NCBI GenBank assembly: GCA_039090855.1
Contig: CM077011.1
Coordinates: 15,563,001-15,627,000, forward strand
Direction of reading: 5' to 3'
DNA from: Macrothele yani
Taxonomy: Eukaryota > Arthropoda > Arachnida > Araneae > Macrothelidae
DNA length: 64,000 bases
In this document: positions 32,986 to 43,520 of the stretch, one piece after another
Position numbering within the stretch: position 1 is the first letter of the stretch
Layout of the letters: each line of letters begins with the position of its first letter
The notes under the pieces: generated by a model
Told to the model about the DNA's origin: nothing
Databases searched by the model: none
What the model saw: the letters and a program-made list of their open reading frames with translations, nothing else
Program-made: the position numbers and the translations under genes

Positions 32986-33889
32986 GCGACTATAAAACTT
33001 GAAGATGTAACGTGATTGGCAGTCTTTACCCAGTTGTTTAACATATGTACTTTGTTGATTTTTCTCAGCAGTTCTTAAGCAGCTTTCCTTCTGGACTCCC
33101 CCACCGGATAGTCATGCATAAACTTTATATGTTTTATATTGAAATTTCTTTCCAAATTAGATATTTTATTGTTAGAAAGTTTGTCTTTACAAATTAAACA
33201 GAACGGCAACCCATCGGAGATTTTGACAAAAGCAAACAACGGCGTCCATTCTTCCTTTAAAATCCCTATAGTCGTCATCAGTTTTCCTGATCTTGCTGGC
33301 TGAACGCATTTTGATTTTGATATTTAGGAAAAATAGTAAAGCACTTTTCCTGAGAACATGTGCGTCGCGACGGAGATTTCACAACTACTACTACAAAAGA
33401 TCGACTCCACTGATGGACTTGTGACAGCGAAGCGTTTTAGGCACATTCTGTCTGTGCACCTGCGCTCAACTCTCTTGCCGAATGTGGGATTTCATACCGA
33501 ACAATGACACACCGGCCGGCGAGTAGAACGCTCTGTTGCTCCTCCGAACTGAACTTTGAACAAAGCGTGGAGCTGCGCAGAGGTTAACTGGCGCAGAGCC
33601 GTCCGCACCGGAGAGAGAGAGCTTGAATGATGGGTCGCTGCCGTGCATCCCGCAATCGCTCACAAATACACAAACATTGGAAAAAAAGGTTTCCGGTCAT
33701 CGTCAAGGGTTTAATATTTTTAAGTTCCTGTCTCTCCCGTTGGAGAGTAAATGAGACTTTTCATTTAAGTAGAATTACGTCGAAGTAGAAGCTGAAACTT
33801 CAAATTTTTCCATTCCTTTCAAGTATCAGCCATATTTAAGATTCCCAAAGAGCCGTATCTGGCTCGCGAGCCATATGCTGCTGACTCTG

Positions 33890-34436
33890 GTTTAGTCTAT
33901 CACTCCACCTCCACCAGAGTAGTTCCTTTCTCTGATGTTAGAGGGACTGTTTATACTATCACGCCACCTCCACCAGAGTAGTCCCTTTCTCTGGTGTTAG
34001 AGGGGTTGTTTAGGCTATCACGCCACCGCCACCATAGTAGTCCCTTTCTCTGATGTCAGAGGGACTGTTTAGACTATCACGCCACCGCCACCAGAGTAGT
34101 CCCTTTCTCTAGAGTTAGAGGGACTGTTTATACTATCACGCGACCGCCAACGCCACCATAGTAGTCCCTTTCTCTGATGTTAGAGGGACTGTTTAGACTA
34201 TACGCCACCTCCACCAGAGTTGTCCCTTTCTCTGGTGTTAGAGGGGCTGTTTAGACTATCACGCCACCTCCACCAAAGTAGTCTCTTTCTCTGATGTTAG
34301 AGGGACTTTTTAGACTATCACGCCACCGCCAGCAGAGTAGTCCCTTTCTCTGATATTTGAGGGATTGTTTAGACTATCACGTCACACCCTCCAGAATAGT
34401 CCCTTTCTCTGTTGTTAAAGGGACTGTTTCAAGTCC
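33890..34436 (-). repeat. 59-bp minisatellite, block beyond the hAT
   Basis: About nine more units of the same repeat, continuing the array after the hAT insertion. The last unit merges near 34400-34436 into the upstream part of the transposase, where the minus strand reads 'EPGT' followed by a stop, 'NSP', and then 'NNREKG'. This shows where the 11-base linker 'taaacagtccc' of the unit came from: the gene sequence just before SNIRERD. Confidence 0.9.
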
Positions 34437-34810
34437 CTGGTTCTCTTCAGGTAAGAATACGTCGCGAATCAGTACTTAAGCGGAATCTCAATTCATCGGT
34501 GAAAAGCATATTGGTCCACTGGCCTGGACTTTAAGTGTAATGTTAGTGACTTCATGTTAAACGAGCACGCTGGCGGCGGAAATTAGAGGAACAAATACCT
34601 GGTCTCCTTGAATAATGGCATTGCTCACTAAGTCTTGTGCAAACAGCAAGTCTTGCAACCCTCGTTCCGGTAGCTGCTGTAAGCTCCAAAGAGAGTTGTC
34701 TTGCGGACATCTTTCTATTCAATAGACAAAGCGATCGCTCTTTCCAAGAGCGATGTCTTTGTTTATTCACTGACGCCACGTATTTGGAGGATTTTCTTCT
34801 TTCAGTATGC
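34436..34810 (-). pseudogene. Tc1-like transposase, central part (split gene, piece 2)
   Basis: Minus strand from 34810 to 34436: 'KQRHRSWKERSLC', 'MSARQLSLELTAATGTRVARLAVCTRLSE' (second helix-turn-helix), 'YSRRPGICSS', 'RARLT', then 'PGQWTNMLFTDELRFRLSTDSRRIL' with the first catalytic Asp near 34510 and 'REPGT' at the array border. Piece 3 (26430-26790) continues the same protein after the array. A frameshift separates the HTH from the catalytic stretch. Confidence 0.83.
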
Positions 34811-35960
34811 AAATTTTTAACTGACGTTGCCGTCGTATAAAGGCTTCGACGTACGCCACGATTTTTACCAGTTGTAAGGTGTAAGCTCGTGAGTCATAGC
34901 TGAACAACCACCAGTAGGATTATGGCAAGTCGACGTGAATTATCTGAGTTTGAACGAGGCATGGCAGTAGGAGCCAGGCGGATGGGACATTCAGTTTCCG
35001 AAGTTGTGCGAACATTCAACATTCCTCGATCCATGGTGCAACCTGTGTAACGATAATACCTCATGGAAGACATTACCACCCACCGTTGACAGCGCCCCGA
35101 CCAGGGATGACCGTGACCAGCGGCGCCTGATCAGGATTGTCCATGCTAAGAGGCAAGCGACACTGGCTCAAATAACATCCACATTCAATGCAGGAGGTAC
35201 CAGAGACATATCCATCAAGTTAGTGCTGCATAATTTAGCGTCCATGGGGTATGGGAGCAGAAGAACCACCAGAGTGCGTTTGTTAAAAACACGACATCGG
35301 ACACAGCGCCTCACCTGGGCTCGTGAACTCGGTAATTGGACTCTGTGAGATTGGCAACATGTGGCGTGGTGATATGAGTATAGCTACCAGTTGTTACGGG
35401 TGTGGCGCAGATTCCATGAGGCCATAGACCCAAGCGTTCAACAAAGCACTATGCGAGCTGGTGGTGGTTCCATACATGTGTGCGGTGTCTTTACGTGGCA
35501 CACTTTGTGTCATCTGGTCCTCGTAAGCACGTCATTAACACGTAATCGCTTTATTGCTCTGCTGGGTGACCATTTGCAGCCCTTCATGGATTTCATTTAC
35601 TTTAACAACGATGGGATTTTCCAGGCGGATAATGCACCATGTCATCGGGCCCAAGTTGTCCAAAATTGGTTCGAGGAGCATTCTGGGCAATTCCGAAAGA
35701 TGGTGTGGCCACGACGTGTGCCCGACATGAACCCAATAAAGCGCTTATTGGCCGAGGTGGTGAGGTCCTTTCGCACCGAAGATCCTGCACTTACAAATAC
35801 CAGGGAACTGTGGGCGGCTGTTTAGACGGCATGGCTCAACATCTCTCCAGAGGTTATTCGGCCACTTGTGGAATCGATACCACGACGAGTTGCTGCACTT
35901 CGCCGGGAGAGAGGAGGTCTTACACGATACTAGGTAACTATCCCATGACGTTTGGCACTT
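34800..35960 (+). mobile_element. Tc1-like element splitting the minus-strand Tc1 gene
   Basis: A plus-strand Tc1 lies between pieces 1 and 2 of the minus-strand gene. The right end in complement reads 'actgaagtgccaaacgtc', a typical terminal sequence for this group. The left end 'tttcagtatgcaaattttta' matches it only partly, so the exact borders are uncertain by about 15 bases. Confidence 0.65.
34921..35935 (+). pseudogene. Tc1-like transposase, DD36E-type, frameshifted
   Basis: The start 'MASRRELSEFERGMAVGARR' at 34921 leads to 'SEVVRTFNIPRSMVQPV', then a frameshift near 35045. 'RRLIRIVHAKRQATLAQITS' and 'MGYGSRRTTRVRLL' follow at 35115-35300. The first catalytic region around 35345-35400 is lost to a stop ('GNWTL' then stop). 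'MRAGGGSIHVCGVF', 'IFQADNAPCHRAQVV' (second Asp near 35625) and 'VPDMNPIKRLLAEV' follow, with Lys in place of the catalytic Glu. The C terminus 'LVESIPRRVAALRRERGG' reads through an in-frame stop at 35823. Spacing from Asp to the Glu position is 36 residues, as in the elements at 31.8, 45.3 and 63 kb. Confidence 0.87.
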
Positions 35961-36150
35961 CAGTGTGCATCGATCGTCTACAGTAGTTATGGCTCTGGGT
36001 CGGCCTTATCCTGGTCGACAAAGAGCATCTCCTGTTTGTTGAAACTGTCGCCAGAGTCTTGCCAGGACATTTTGTGTAATACGCTCCGGAACTGTCGTCA
36101 GGGACATTCCTGCTTCCACCGCTGAAAATCATCATTGCGTTACCTTCGTG
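35960..36150 (-). pseudogene. Tc1-like transposase, N-terminal helix-turn-helix (split gene, piece 1)
   Basis: Minus strand: 'RITQNVLARLWRQFQQTGDA' near 36090-36030, then 'GRPRAITTVDDRC' to 35970, the first DNA-binding helices and GRPR hook of a Tc1 transposase. Frame and order fit as the upstream part of piece 2 at 34810, which would make the whole gene run 36150 to 26430. The start codon region near 36150 is too degraded to place. Confidence 0.72.
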
Positions 36151-36202
36151 AAAATTATGTTTATCTCTAATTTACTATGGTAGGCTAAATTTCATTCCTG
36201 CT

Positions 36203-36366
36203 GTGACGCGCCTACCCCGCAGGATGCACACGCCATAAAGGCAGATAGCAGCGAGGACGAACGTCTGCGTAGCTCAGTTGGTAGAGCGACTTGTTCCGGA
36301 ATAAGTGGACTCGGGTTCGTTCCCCGGCGTGATCAAAAAATGACGGAGAAATTTGCTTCGTTATAA
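36203..36366 (+). repeat. tRNA-Arg-like cassette (SINE family 2), copy 1
   Basis: A 60-base leader ('gacgcgcctaccccgcagga', 'ataaaggcagatagcagcga') precedes a tRNA-like body at 36263-36334 with A box 'tagctcagttggtagagcg', an anticodon loop 'ttccgga' consistent with CCG, and B box 'gggttcgttcc'. A 3' extension 'aaaatgacggagaaattt-cttcgttata' follows. No poly(A) tail. The acceptor stem is imperfect in this copy. Confidence 0.8.
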
Positions 36367-36628
36367 TGGCGCCCGAACTTCCCGGATGACCCGGCCGTTA
36401 AAGATCTCGCAATGGTGTGATGCTCTTTCCACACCGCGAGATAAGAAAAATAAGATAATCCCTTCTTCAGCGCTTCGAAAAATAAAATGTGTGTGATGTT
36501 GCATTTCACACACAAGATTGACTGGGAGTTCTCAAGTGCACGTTCTACAGCGGGTGGCTGCCTGCAGCGATTCAGGATCACGGCTGCTCCGTGGGCCATG
36601 CACCCGACCCCCTTTCGGGGGGAGAGAA

Positions 36629-36791
36629 GTGACGTGCCTGCCCCGCAGGACGCACAGGACATAAAGGCAGATAGCAGCGAGAACGAACGTCTGCGTAGCT
36701 CATTTGGTAGAGCGACTTGTTCTGGAATAAGTGGACTCGGGTTCGATCCCCGGCGTGGACCAAAAATGACGGAGAAATTTACTTCGTTATA
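36629..36791 (+). repeat. tRNA-Arg-like cassette (SINE family 2), copy 2
   Basis: 426 bases after copy 1 and in the same orientation. The tRNA-like part (36689-36760) has a closed 7-bp acceptor stem, 'gtctgcg' with 'cgtggac' allowing G-U pairs, plus good A and B boxes ('ggttcgatccc'). No CCA is encoded. Leader and trailer match the other copies. Between copies (36367-36628) is unassigned sequence with an imperfect hairpin near 36392-36431. Confidence 0.8.
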
Positions 36792-37195
36792 CCGCATTCT
36801 ATATGATTTCATATTTTACATTAGTTTACATTTCAGCGGTGATTTCAAAATGTGTTAGTTGCTCAGGTCTTCCCAAATTCTCTTATCAGTTAATATCACT
36901 TTAAAGAATGCGCTGAAAAAGTCCAGAAGTGAAGTGTACCAGCTGTTTTTTTATTGCATCGCTTTAGCAAGTGTTTGTAATAAAACATATATGCTTACAG
37001 TGTCACTTTCTCCATCCGTCTCTTCGTCCTTCAGTGGACAGAGTCTCTGTAGCTGTTAATCCGTTTCGAAACATTCTTTTTCGTTGGAAAGCTTGAAATG
37101 TGAGAACGATGATCCTTGGCATCCGGTTTTTCCGATGCACAACTTCGCCGCTAGAGGGCGCAGATGCTATTGAATTCAAAATGCGTTTCATATAT

Positions 37196-40100
37196 CATCA
37201 TCATCATCATTGTCAACCATTATCAATCCACTGCTGGACGAAGGTCTCCCCAAGTTTCCTCCACAACGGTCTGTCTTGTGCCAGTCTCCTCCATGTCACT
37301 CCCGCATACTTTCGAATTTCATCCACCCATCTTCCATGTGGTCTTCTTCTGGGTCTTTTCCTGTCCCTTGGAATCAATCTAAAATTTCGGCTGTCTATCG
37401 ATGATCTGTTCTTCTGGCAGTATGTCCAGCCCATTGCCATTTCAGGGATTTAACTCTGATCATGAAGTCTTCCACTCTTGTCATTTTTCGGATCCACGTG
37501 TTCCTCTTCTTATCTCTCCTGGTTACACCAAGCATGCACCTCTCCATGGTACTTTGAGTTGTCTGCAGCCTTTGTATGTCTCTTTTAGTTAAGGTCCACG
37601 TCTCTGCACCATACGTAAGCACTGGAAGGATGCATTGATCAAACACTTTTCTTTTAAGACATAATGGCATATTGCTCTTGAAAATTATGCTGTTTCTTCC
37701 AAAAGCTCTCCAGGCAAGTTTTGTACGCCGATTAATTTCTTCACCAATGTGACCCTCACTTGATATCTGCTGTCCAAGATAAACGTACGTGTCTGTTATC
37801 TCCAGCTTTTCTCCATCAATCGATAAATCTTCATTTCTTGTAAAAAGCATTGTACATCACTTTTGTCTTCTGAAAGTTCATTTTTAATCCCACTTCTTCA
37901 CTCTTGTCAGCAAGTTCCTGGATCATACTCTGTAGCTCTGATGGGGTAGTTGCAAAAATGACTATGCCATCAGCAAAACGAAGGTGGGTTAGATAATCTC
38001 CATTAATCTTTATCCCTTTGTTTTCCCAGTTCAGTGATTGAAAGACATTTTCCAATGTGGCATTAAAGAGCTTCGGAGATATGGTGTCACCTTGTCTCAC
38101 TCCTTTTCCAATTTTTATGTGTGTTGTATTTTCAAACAGCCGAATCTTTGCACTTGCATTTTCATAGATGTTATTAATAATATTAATGTATGCATCTTCA
38201 ATACCGCAAGTTTCAGAGCCATTGCAGCTGCTGATGGTTTCACCGAATCAAAGGCTTTTTCATAATCGATAAAAGCCATGCACAATGGAAGCTCATATTC
38301 CCTCGCTCTTTCAATTAGTTCTCTCAGTACGTGGATAGGATCTATTGTGCTGTAGCCACTCCTGAATCCAGCTTGTTCTCTCGGTTGAGCCATGTCCAGT
38401 GTCACCTTCAAGCGGTGTGAAAGAACTTTAGTGAAGATTTTATAAACCACTGATAGGAGGCTGATAGGTCTGTAGTTCCTGAGATCCTCAATGTCACCTT
38501 TTTTATGTAGCAAGATCATTGTAGCGTTGTTCCAATCCTCAGGAATCTTCCCTTCATTAAGGCATCAGTGAAAATTTGGGCGAGTACTGTTTCGATTTCT
38601 CCACTTGCTTCTTGTATGATGTCTGCAGTAATTCCATCTTCTCCTGGAGCTTTTCCCCGCTTCATGTTCTTGATTGCATGTGCAACTTCTGCTGGAAGGA
38701 CTGGAAGAACTCTGGTACTGGTACCTTTCATGATGTCTGGAGTACATGTATCATCCCTTTGATATAATTTGGAGTAGAAATCTTTCACTCTTGTAAAGAT
38801 TTCGCCTCTATTTCTTGTTACAGAACCATCTTCTTTTCTCAGTGCCATAATCTGTTTTTTCCCCTTACTGAGATGTCCCTTTGCTATCTTTAGGCTTTGG
38901 TTGTTTTCAATTGCTTTCCTTACTAGTTCGCAGTTGAATTTCCTTACGTCTTCAGTTATACTTTTTCGTACTGTCTTGCATAGCTCTATATATTCCACTT
39001 TGGAAGTCACATCTTCTTTAGTTGTCCTCATCACTCTTCTTTTTTGCATCAACATTTTGGTTTTCCTGATAATTTGTTCACATGCAATTTGTTCTTAGAC
39101 CCAGCTAATTTTGTTGCTGTTTCCATAAGAGCTTTGGTTACTTTTCTGTTAACTTCATAAATATCCACTTCTTCCGATGTTAGGCCTTCTAAAGCAGAGA
39201 ATCTGTTCTTCAGTTCCAATTTGAAGGTATTATGGTGTTTTTTAAGGTTGGTTATGTCAATACATTTTGTTTGTCTTATGAGCTTGCTACGTTCGAGTTT
39301 AGTGTTGAGGTGCATCTTACATCTCACCAATCTATGGTCACTGCCTGTGTTGAACTTGTTTAGCACACTGCAGTCTTCTATGACAATTTTTTGTTACACA
39401 TAATAAAATCAATTTCACTTGTCGTCCCATTTGGATGTCTCCATGTCCATTTCCTGTGTGGCTTTTTCTTGAAAAGGAGTTCAAGATGAAAAACCCTTCT
39501 GCCTCTGCAAACTCTACGAGAGTATTTCCACGCTGGTTTCTGTTGCCGTGACCGAATTTACCTACTGAAGTTTCATTCTGTTGCCGTTGCCCTATTTTTG
39601 CATTGAAATCTCCCATAATTATCTTCAAGTGCTGCTTACCTTTATTATTTAGATGACGAATTTCCTCATAAATTTCTTCAATTTTTTCTTCAGCATGACT
39701 TGTGGTGGGTGCATAAGTTTGAATAATCTGAGCCTGGTATCTTCTCGAGAGTTGGATAACGAGTCGTGCAGCTCTGTCAGAGGAACTTTCAACTTCTACA
39801 ACTTTATCCTTCAGTTTCTTGTTTATTATAAATCCAACACCACTAGTTCTGCCAGTATCTGTCCCACGATAGTAGAAGAGATGTCCACTTTTCAGTTCAA
39901 TGAGATCTTCTCCTTTTCTCCTTACCTCACTTAGCCCGACGATGTCCCACTTGATCCTTTGTAGTTCTTCTTCCAATTCAAGAAGCCTTGAATCAGAAGA
40001 TAAGGAGCGTCCGTTGTACGTAGCCAAGGTCAGCATCAGATGGCAGCCTAGTCGGTCCTCCGGAGATTCTTAGCACCCTCTGCCTTCATGTCGTACTGGC

Positions 40101-40385
40101 CGCTGCCCCTTGGCCAGGTACATTCCAGCTGCCGGAGACTGAGGGCCAAGATTTAAGTTGTGGAGTCATTTGGGGGGGGGGGGGGGGGTTGGCCATAACT
40201 CACCACGCTGGCCAAGCGGGTTGGTGAGTGTGGGATAACATTTCCTCTAATCCCGATGGTATAGTTATACCGCTATTGGCGGTCGTCAGAGCCCCTTTAG
40301 TGGGAACAGGATGTACCACGAGAAGGCGGGGTTGACATTTGTCAAGGAGAGGCTGTGATGTTACGCATCACCTGACCTTACATCC
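37196..40385 (-). mobile_element. RTE-clade LINE, near full length
   Basis: Flanked by the duplication 'cgtttcatatat' (37184-37195 and 40386-40397). The 3' end on the minus strand is a (TGA/ATG)n tail instead of poly(A), a hallmark of RTE elements. The 5' region contains a run of 16 Cs (Gs on the plus strand, near 40171-40187). Length 3190 bp, with endonuclease and RT in one original frame. Confidence 0.9.
37213..40036 (-). pseudogene. RTE LINE ORF (APE endonuclease + reverse transcriptase), broken
   Basis: Minus order: endonuclease with 'LATYNGRSL', 'IVGLSEVRRKG', 'IIMGDFNAKIGQ' (40036-39470) and 'TGSDHRLVRCKMHL' (39350); a linker; RT with 'APGEDGI', 'YRPISLLSVVYKI', 'REQAGFRSGYST', 'CMAFIDYEKAFDSV' (catalytic Asp) and 'HLRFADGIVIF' near 37985; and C-terminal 'WAGHTARRTDHR' and 'RPRRRPHGRWVDEIRKYAG'. 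The active-site FADD has become FADG. At least six frameshifts break the frame, near 39465, 39052, 38565, 38215, 37850 and 37400. Comparison with the copy at 60-62.5 kb places most of them unambiguously. The gene once encoded the machinery for target-primed reverse transcription. Confidence 0.92.
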
Positions 40386-41570
40386 CGTTTCATATATATT
40401 TGCTTCTAAATGTTCCAGTGAAAAAATTATTTCTCCCTTTCGATGCCATTTATAACAAAGACTACTTTGGCACGTTTCTTTTTCAAGTAACGTATATATT
40501 TTCCGCTAGGTGATGTAAAAGTAGATTGGGTTTACCCCAATATATCTCCTTCTAAAAGTCCAATTTTAAAAATTCTTTATGTATCGTATACAACTTCTGA
40601 AAATGTTCTAAATATAATTTCTAAGTTTTGGTACAGAACAGTTTGGCCACCAGCCGGCGTAAGTGTTTGCAGAAAAATCTGCACTTCTGAAAATTCGATT
40701 GAAAACATTCTTTCGTGGACCGATACAACTTACCTTGAAAAACCTTTGGGAATAACTTCTGCTTAAAATAATGCATAGTTTTTCCGGCAAGAGGCGTAGA
40801 TGTGTATTTTATTTTTATCGATATCTCTACTTCTAACTGTCTGATTTGAAAATTTCTTTCTTTATCAGAGAGCATTTCTGAAGCGAAATGTGCTGCATTT
40901 AATTTCAATTGTTTCTTAATGCACAAATGTGCCACTAAAGGGCATAAGTTCAAATTTCCGTTTACAGCATATTTCCAGCAATATTTGCGAGACGAGCAAC
41001 CCGATTGAAAAATTTCTTTTCGGTCAGATACTACTAAATATGGAAACATTTTGAGTGTATTTCCGTCCCAAAAATAATGCACAATTTTCCCACTGGGGGG
41101 CACAAATATAATATTTAACCTATTTTTCTCGATATCTCTGTTTCTAATTGTCCGATTTAAAAAATTATTTTAGCCCCGGATATCATTTACGTTATGAAAC
41201 ACTTTAGGCTTGTACTTGAGGAGTTTTTCTTCTAGTTCACAGTTCTGTCCCTAGGTGGTGTTTGTGTGCTTTCCACTTTTTGATCTACACTTTCAAAAAC
41301 CTTATTGAGAAATTTCTCTTTTTACTGTATGCCATTCGCTGCAATAAAGACGGGGAACATTATCTTCTTTAAATAATACACAGCTTTCCCGCTAGATGGC
41401 GTAAAGGTCAAAACCTTTTTCTCGCTGTCTCTGCTTCCGGTAGACGTATTTGAAAAAAATTTTTTGTTTAGCATTAGGTTATGCTTAGTTTCAACTTTTC
41501 CATTGTACATAATTCGGAGTAGAGTTATATCGTCTTTTCTTTTATATTTCTTCTTTTAACTGTTCGATTT

Positions 41571-41790
41571 TTTTTTTTTTGATTGGAGGTTTAACGACCA
41601 CCGTGAGCAACTCAATGGGCTATAAGCAGTCGCCCGTCTCTAATTTCGGGTCACTGGTTCCAGGGAAGGGAGAGAGCCAGTGCCGTAAGACAAACACAAC
41701 ATCCATGCCTGCCCAGGATTCGAACCCGGACCCCTTACGGACGAATGATCAGAGGCCAGCGCCTTAGACCACTGCGCCACCGGGGCGGCC
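41571..41790 (-). mobile_element. SINE family 1 copy, minus orientation, in array B
   Basis: Full-length: T-run, 'gattggaggtttaacgacc', body, B box region and 'cttagaccactgcgccaccg'. A 10-base duplication 'tgttcgattt' flanks it (41561-41570 and 41791-41800). Confidence 0.94.
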
Positions 41791-43149
41791 TGTTCGATTT
41801 GAAAATGTCTTTGTCTCTGATATCTTCCTTCTGCTGTGAGAAACGTTTTGTGCACAATTTGTTAATTTTGGTATCATACATTTTAGCAGCTGGTGGGAGT
41901 AAGTAGTTGTTTCTATTTCGAGATATTTCATCGATTGTACAAATCCGGTTGATTTCTTTTTCTAACCGGTTGCAATGACTATGAAAAACTTTGAAATATT
42001 TTATTTGCATCGGAAAGGATTCAAAAGACGTGTTTATTACAATTTAGTGTCATCTTTCTTCTTTATTCCTGCAATGAACATCTTTGCTGATAAAAACGAT
42101 ATTTAACGACTATCGGCGAACTGATTTTCAAAAATGTGCTGTGTCGATTGAATCTGATCTTAAGAAACACGGAACATTTATTTAAATAATTCATAACCCA
42201 TAATTTCAGTAGTGTGATAAATAGCATTTTGTGAACTTAGGCATTCACAATGAAATTTTCGGGCACACAAACCAGCATGGGGAGGAACGACATCAACATT
42301 ACTTCGCAAATTAACCGTCAGTCCAAATTTACCAACAGAAGAACGTGATAGAAATTATTTCCAAACCATATTACAACTGATAGGATTATCGTGATGGAGT
42401 TTTGAAGCATATGTAGTTAATTATCTAATAAATAAAATTGAGATTAATAATGAAGAGATTAGGCAAAGGTTAATAATAAATTTGAGGATTAAACGCAACC
42501 GAGAAGTACCGTTCATATTTCACAATTACCATCACTGAGAATAATTCCTCTAAATTTATTGCAAGCTTTAATAATGGATGATATTATCACCAGCGGAATT
42601 TTTTTTTTATATAAACAGCTCAGGGAAAATTCGAGAAAGATTAATGTTTTCCTCCGAAGAATAACAAAAGATTATAGAGATCATCTTCTTTTCTCTATTA
42701 ACTCTATATAGCTTTCACATAGTGCCGCTGAAAATAAAACGTACAAAATTTCGCAGGAAAAAACAACAACAACAACAAAAAAAAAACCCCAAAGGTACCG
42801 ACTCTTAGGTGATGGGATAACGACTCGGAATTTTCGCTAGAAAGCCCAAGCCTGTGTTAGGAATTTAAAGATCTCTATAACAGTGCCGTAAGTTCTAAAT
42901 CATGATTTCATGTTGGCAATCCAGCAAATATACACCAGTGGCCAAAATTGTGGAAACCTTCTGGAAATTTTGAATTTCTGAGGTCTGATGTCTCATAACA
43001 TCAGTCTTTTCTAGAATAATACCATGCAATTATATATCATTAGAAAAACAATTTAACACAGAATGCAATGCAGCACACTTTATTAAAAAAAATATTGTAT
43101 TTTAAAAACGTTATACACAGAAAACCATCATAAAGCGTATTTCTAACGC

Positions 43150-43443
43150 TTTATCATGATTTTATGGCAAAACTTCAGAAACTTGAGGGCATCGAACTGA
43201 TTCAGAAACTTGAGGGCATCGAACACCCACTCCGGACCTTGCCCCGTCGGATTATTACTTGTTCCGGTCCATGGCCCATTTCCTTCGCGGGCTGGCACTT
43301 TAACAACCAGGAGGAGGTGGCAGCTGGGGTGAAGGAGTTCCTCTCTTCGAAAGAGACGTACTGGTACCACCGCAGAATCGAAGAACTGTCAGACAGATGG
43401 CTAAAGACGGTGCAACACATTGGCTTATACTCTGAATGCTAGT
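43150..43443 (+). pseudogene. Mariner transposase C-terminal fragment
   Basis: 'PDLAPSDYYLFRSMAHFLRG' in one frame near 43228-43290 is the third-Asp block of a mariner, and after a frameshift 'FNNQEEVAAGVKEFLSSKE', 'RRIEELSDRWLKTVQHIGLY' completes the C terminus to the stop at 43441. Upstream, nine codons ('QKLEGIELI') are duplicated in tandem with a 27-base period at 43176 and 43203. The N-terminal two thirds are absent. Confidence 0.78.
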
Positions 43444-43520
43444 CAGCTTTCGTCACAAAGGTACGTATGAAGACATTGAGATCCAAATATTGCAAAACTT
43501 TCGACTCAGCCTCTGTACTT

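Larger units (their letters stand above)
30231..33278 (-). pseudogene. hAT transposase (GTF2IRD2/ZBED-like lineage), broken
   Basis: Pieces in minus order: 'KEEWTPLFAFVKISDGLPFC-LIC' at 33250-33190 (N-terminal zinc-finger-like region with CLIC and a His further on), 'FIVAQEIVKRVKPFT' near 33000-32945, then the Tc1 insertion. Next come 'MSLSAKIIKDRTTRMAKQI' and 'FSLASDESCDLSDTAQV' at 31675-31530, 'TTGENITKAVLDFLGSN' and 'SIATDGAPCIVGVNKGFVAL' with 'FHCIIHQEAL' at 31450-31260, and the dimerisation motif 'FGSTHCCEQTFSSMDLMKS' near 30395-30340. These are the hallmarks of hAT transposases that resemble vertebrate GTF2IRD2/ZBED proteins. Frameshifts and stops separate the pieces. It is inactive, but the catalytic blocks ('ATDGAP', 'CEQ-FS') remain readable. 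Confidence 0.87.
29746..33889 (-). mobile_element. hAT transposon inserted in the 59-bp array
   Basis: Left end 'gaggggtcggcaactcgg'; complement of the right end 'cagagtcagcagcatatggc', followed by the 'tcgcgagcc' motif common at hAT ends. The satellite bases 'gtttagac' (29738-29745) and 'gtttagtc' (33890-33897) flank it as an 8-bp target duplication with one mismatch. Removing the element restores the satellite unit. At 4144 bp it includes a 1.18-kb Tc1 inserted later, so the hAT itself is about 3.0 kb. Confidence 0.88.
37040..42060 (+). repeat. Degenerate ~150-bp tandem array B (interrupted)
   Basis: Cores 'cgccgctagagggcgcaga' near 37146, then after a LINE insertion 'ttccgctaggtgatgtaaaa' near 40501, and further cores near 40643, 40780, 40930, 41084, 41248, 41386 and 41884. 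Module order follows array A. Removing the LINE leaves a 161-base spacing across the gap, so the LINE entered an existing array; a SINE entered later near 41571. The right end 'ggattcaaaagacgtg' near 42020 is shared with A and C. Sequence 36795-37040 and 42065-42930 is unassigned. Confidence 0.7.

Noticed and set aside
36689..36760. Functional tRNA-Arg(CCG) gene
   Set aside because: It folds plausibly, but it occurs as a repeated cassette with conserved flanks, and there is no clear Pol III terminator right after it. Called as a tRNA-derived repeat instead.
36333..36812. Minus-strand ORF of 159 codons
   Set aside because: It is the antisense of two tRNA-Arg-like cassettes and the sequence between them; no protein family is recognisable.
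37100..37453. Plus-strand ORFs with a poly-His run
   Set aside because: They read the (ATC)n tail and antisense of the RTE LINE 3' end.
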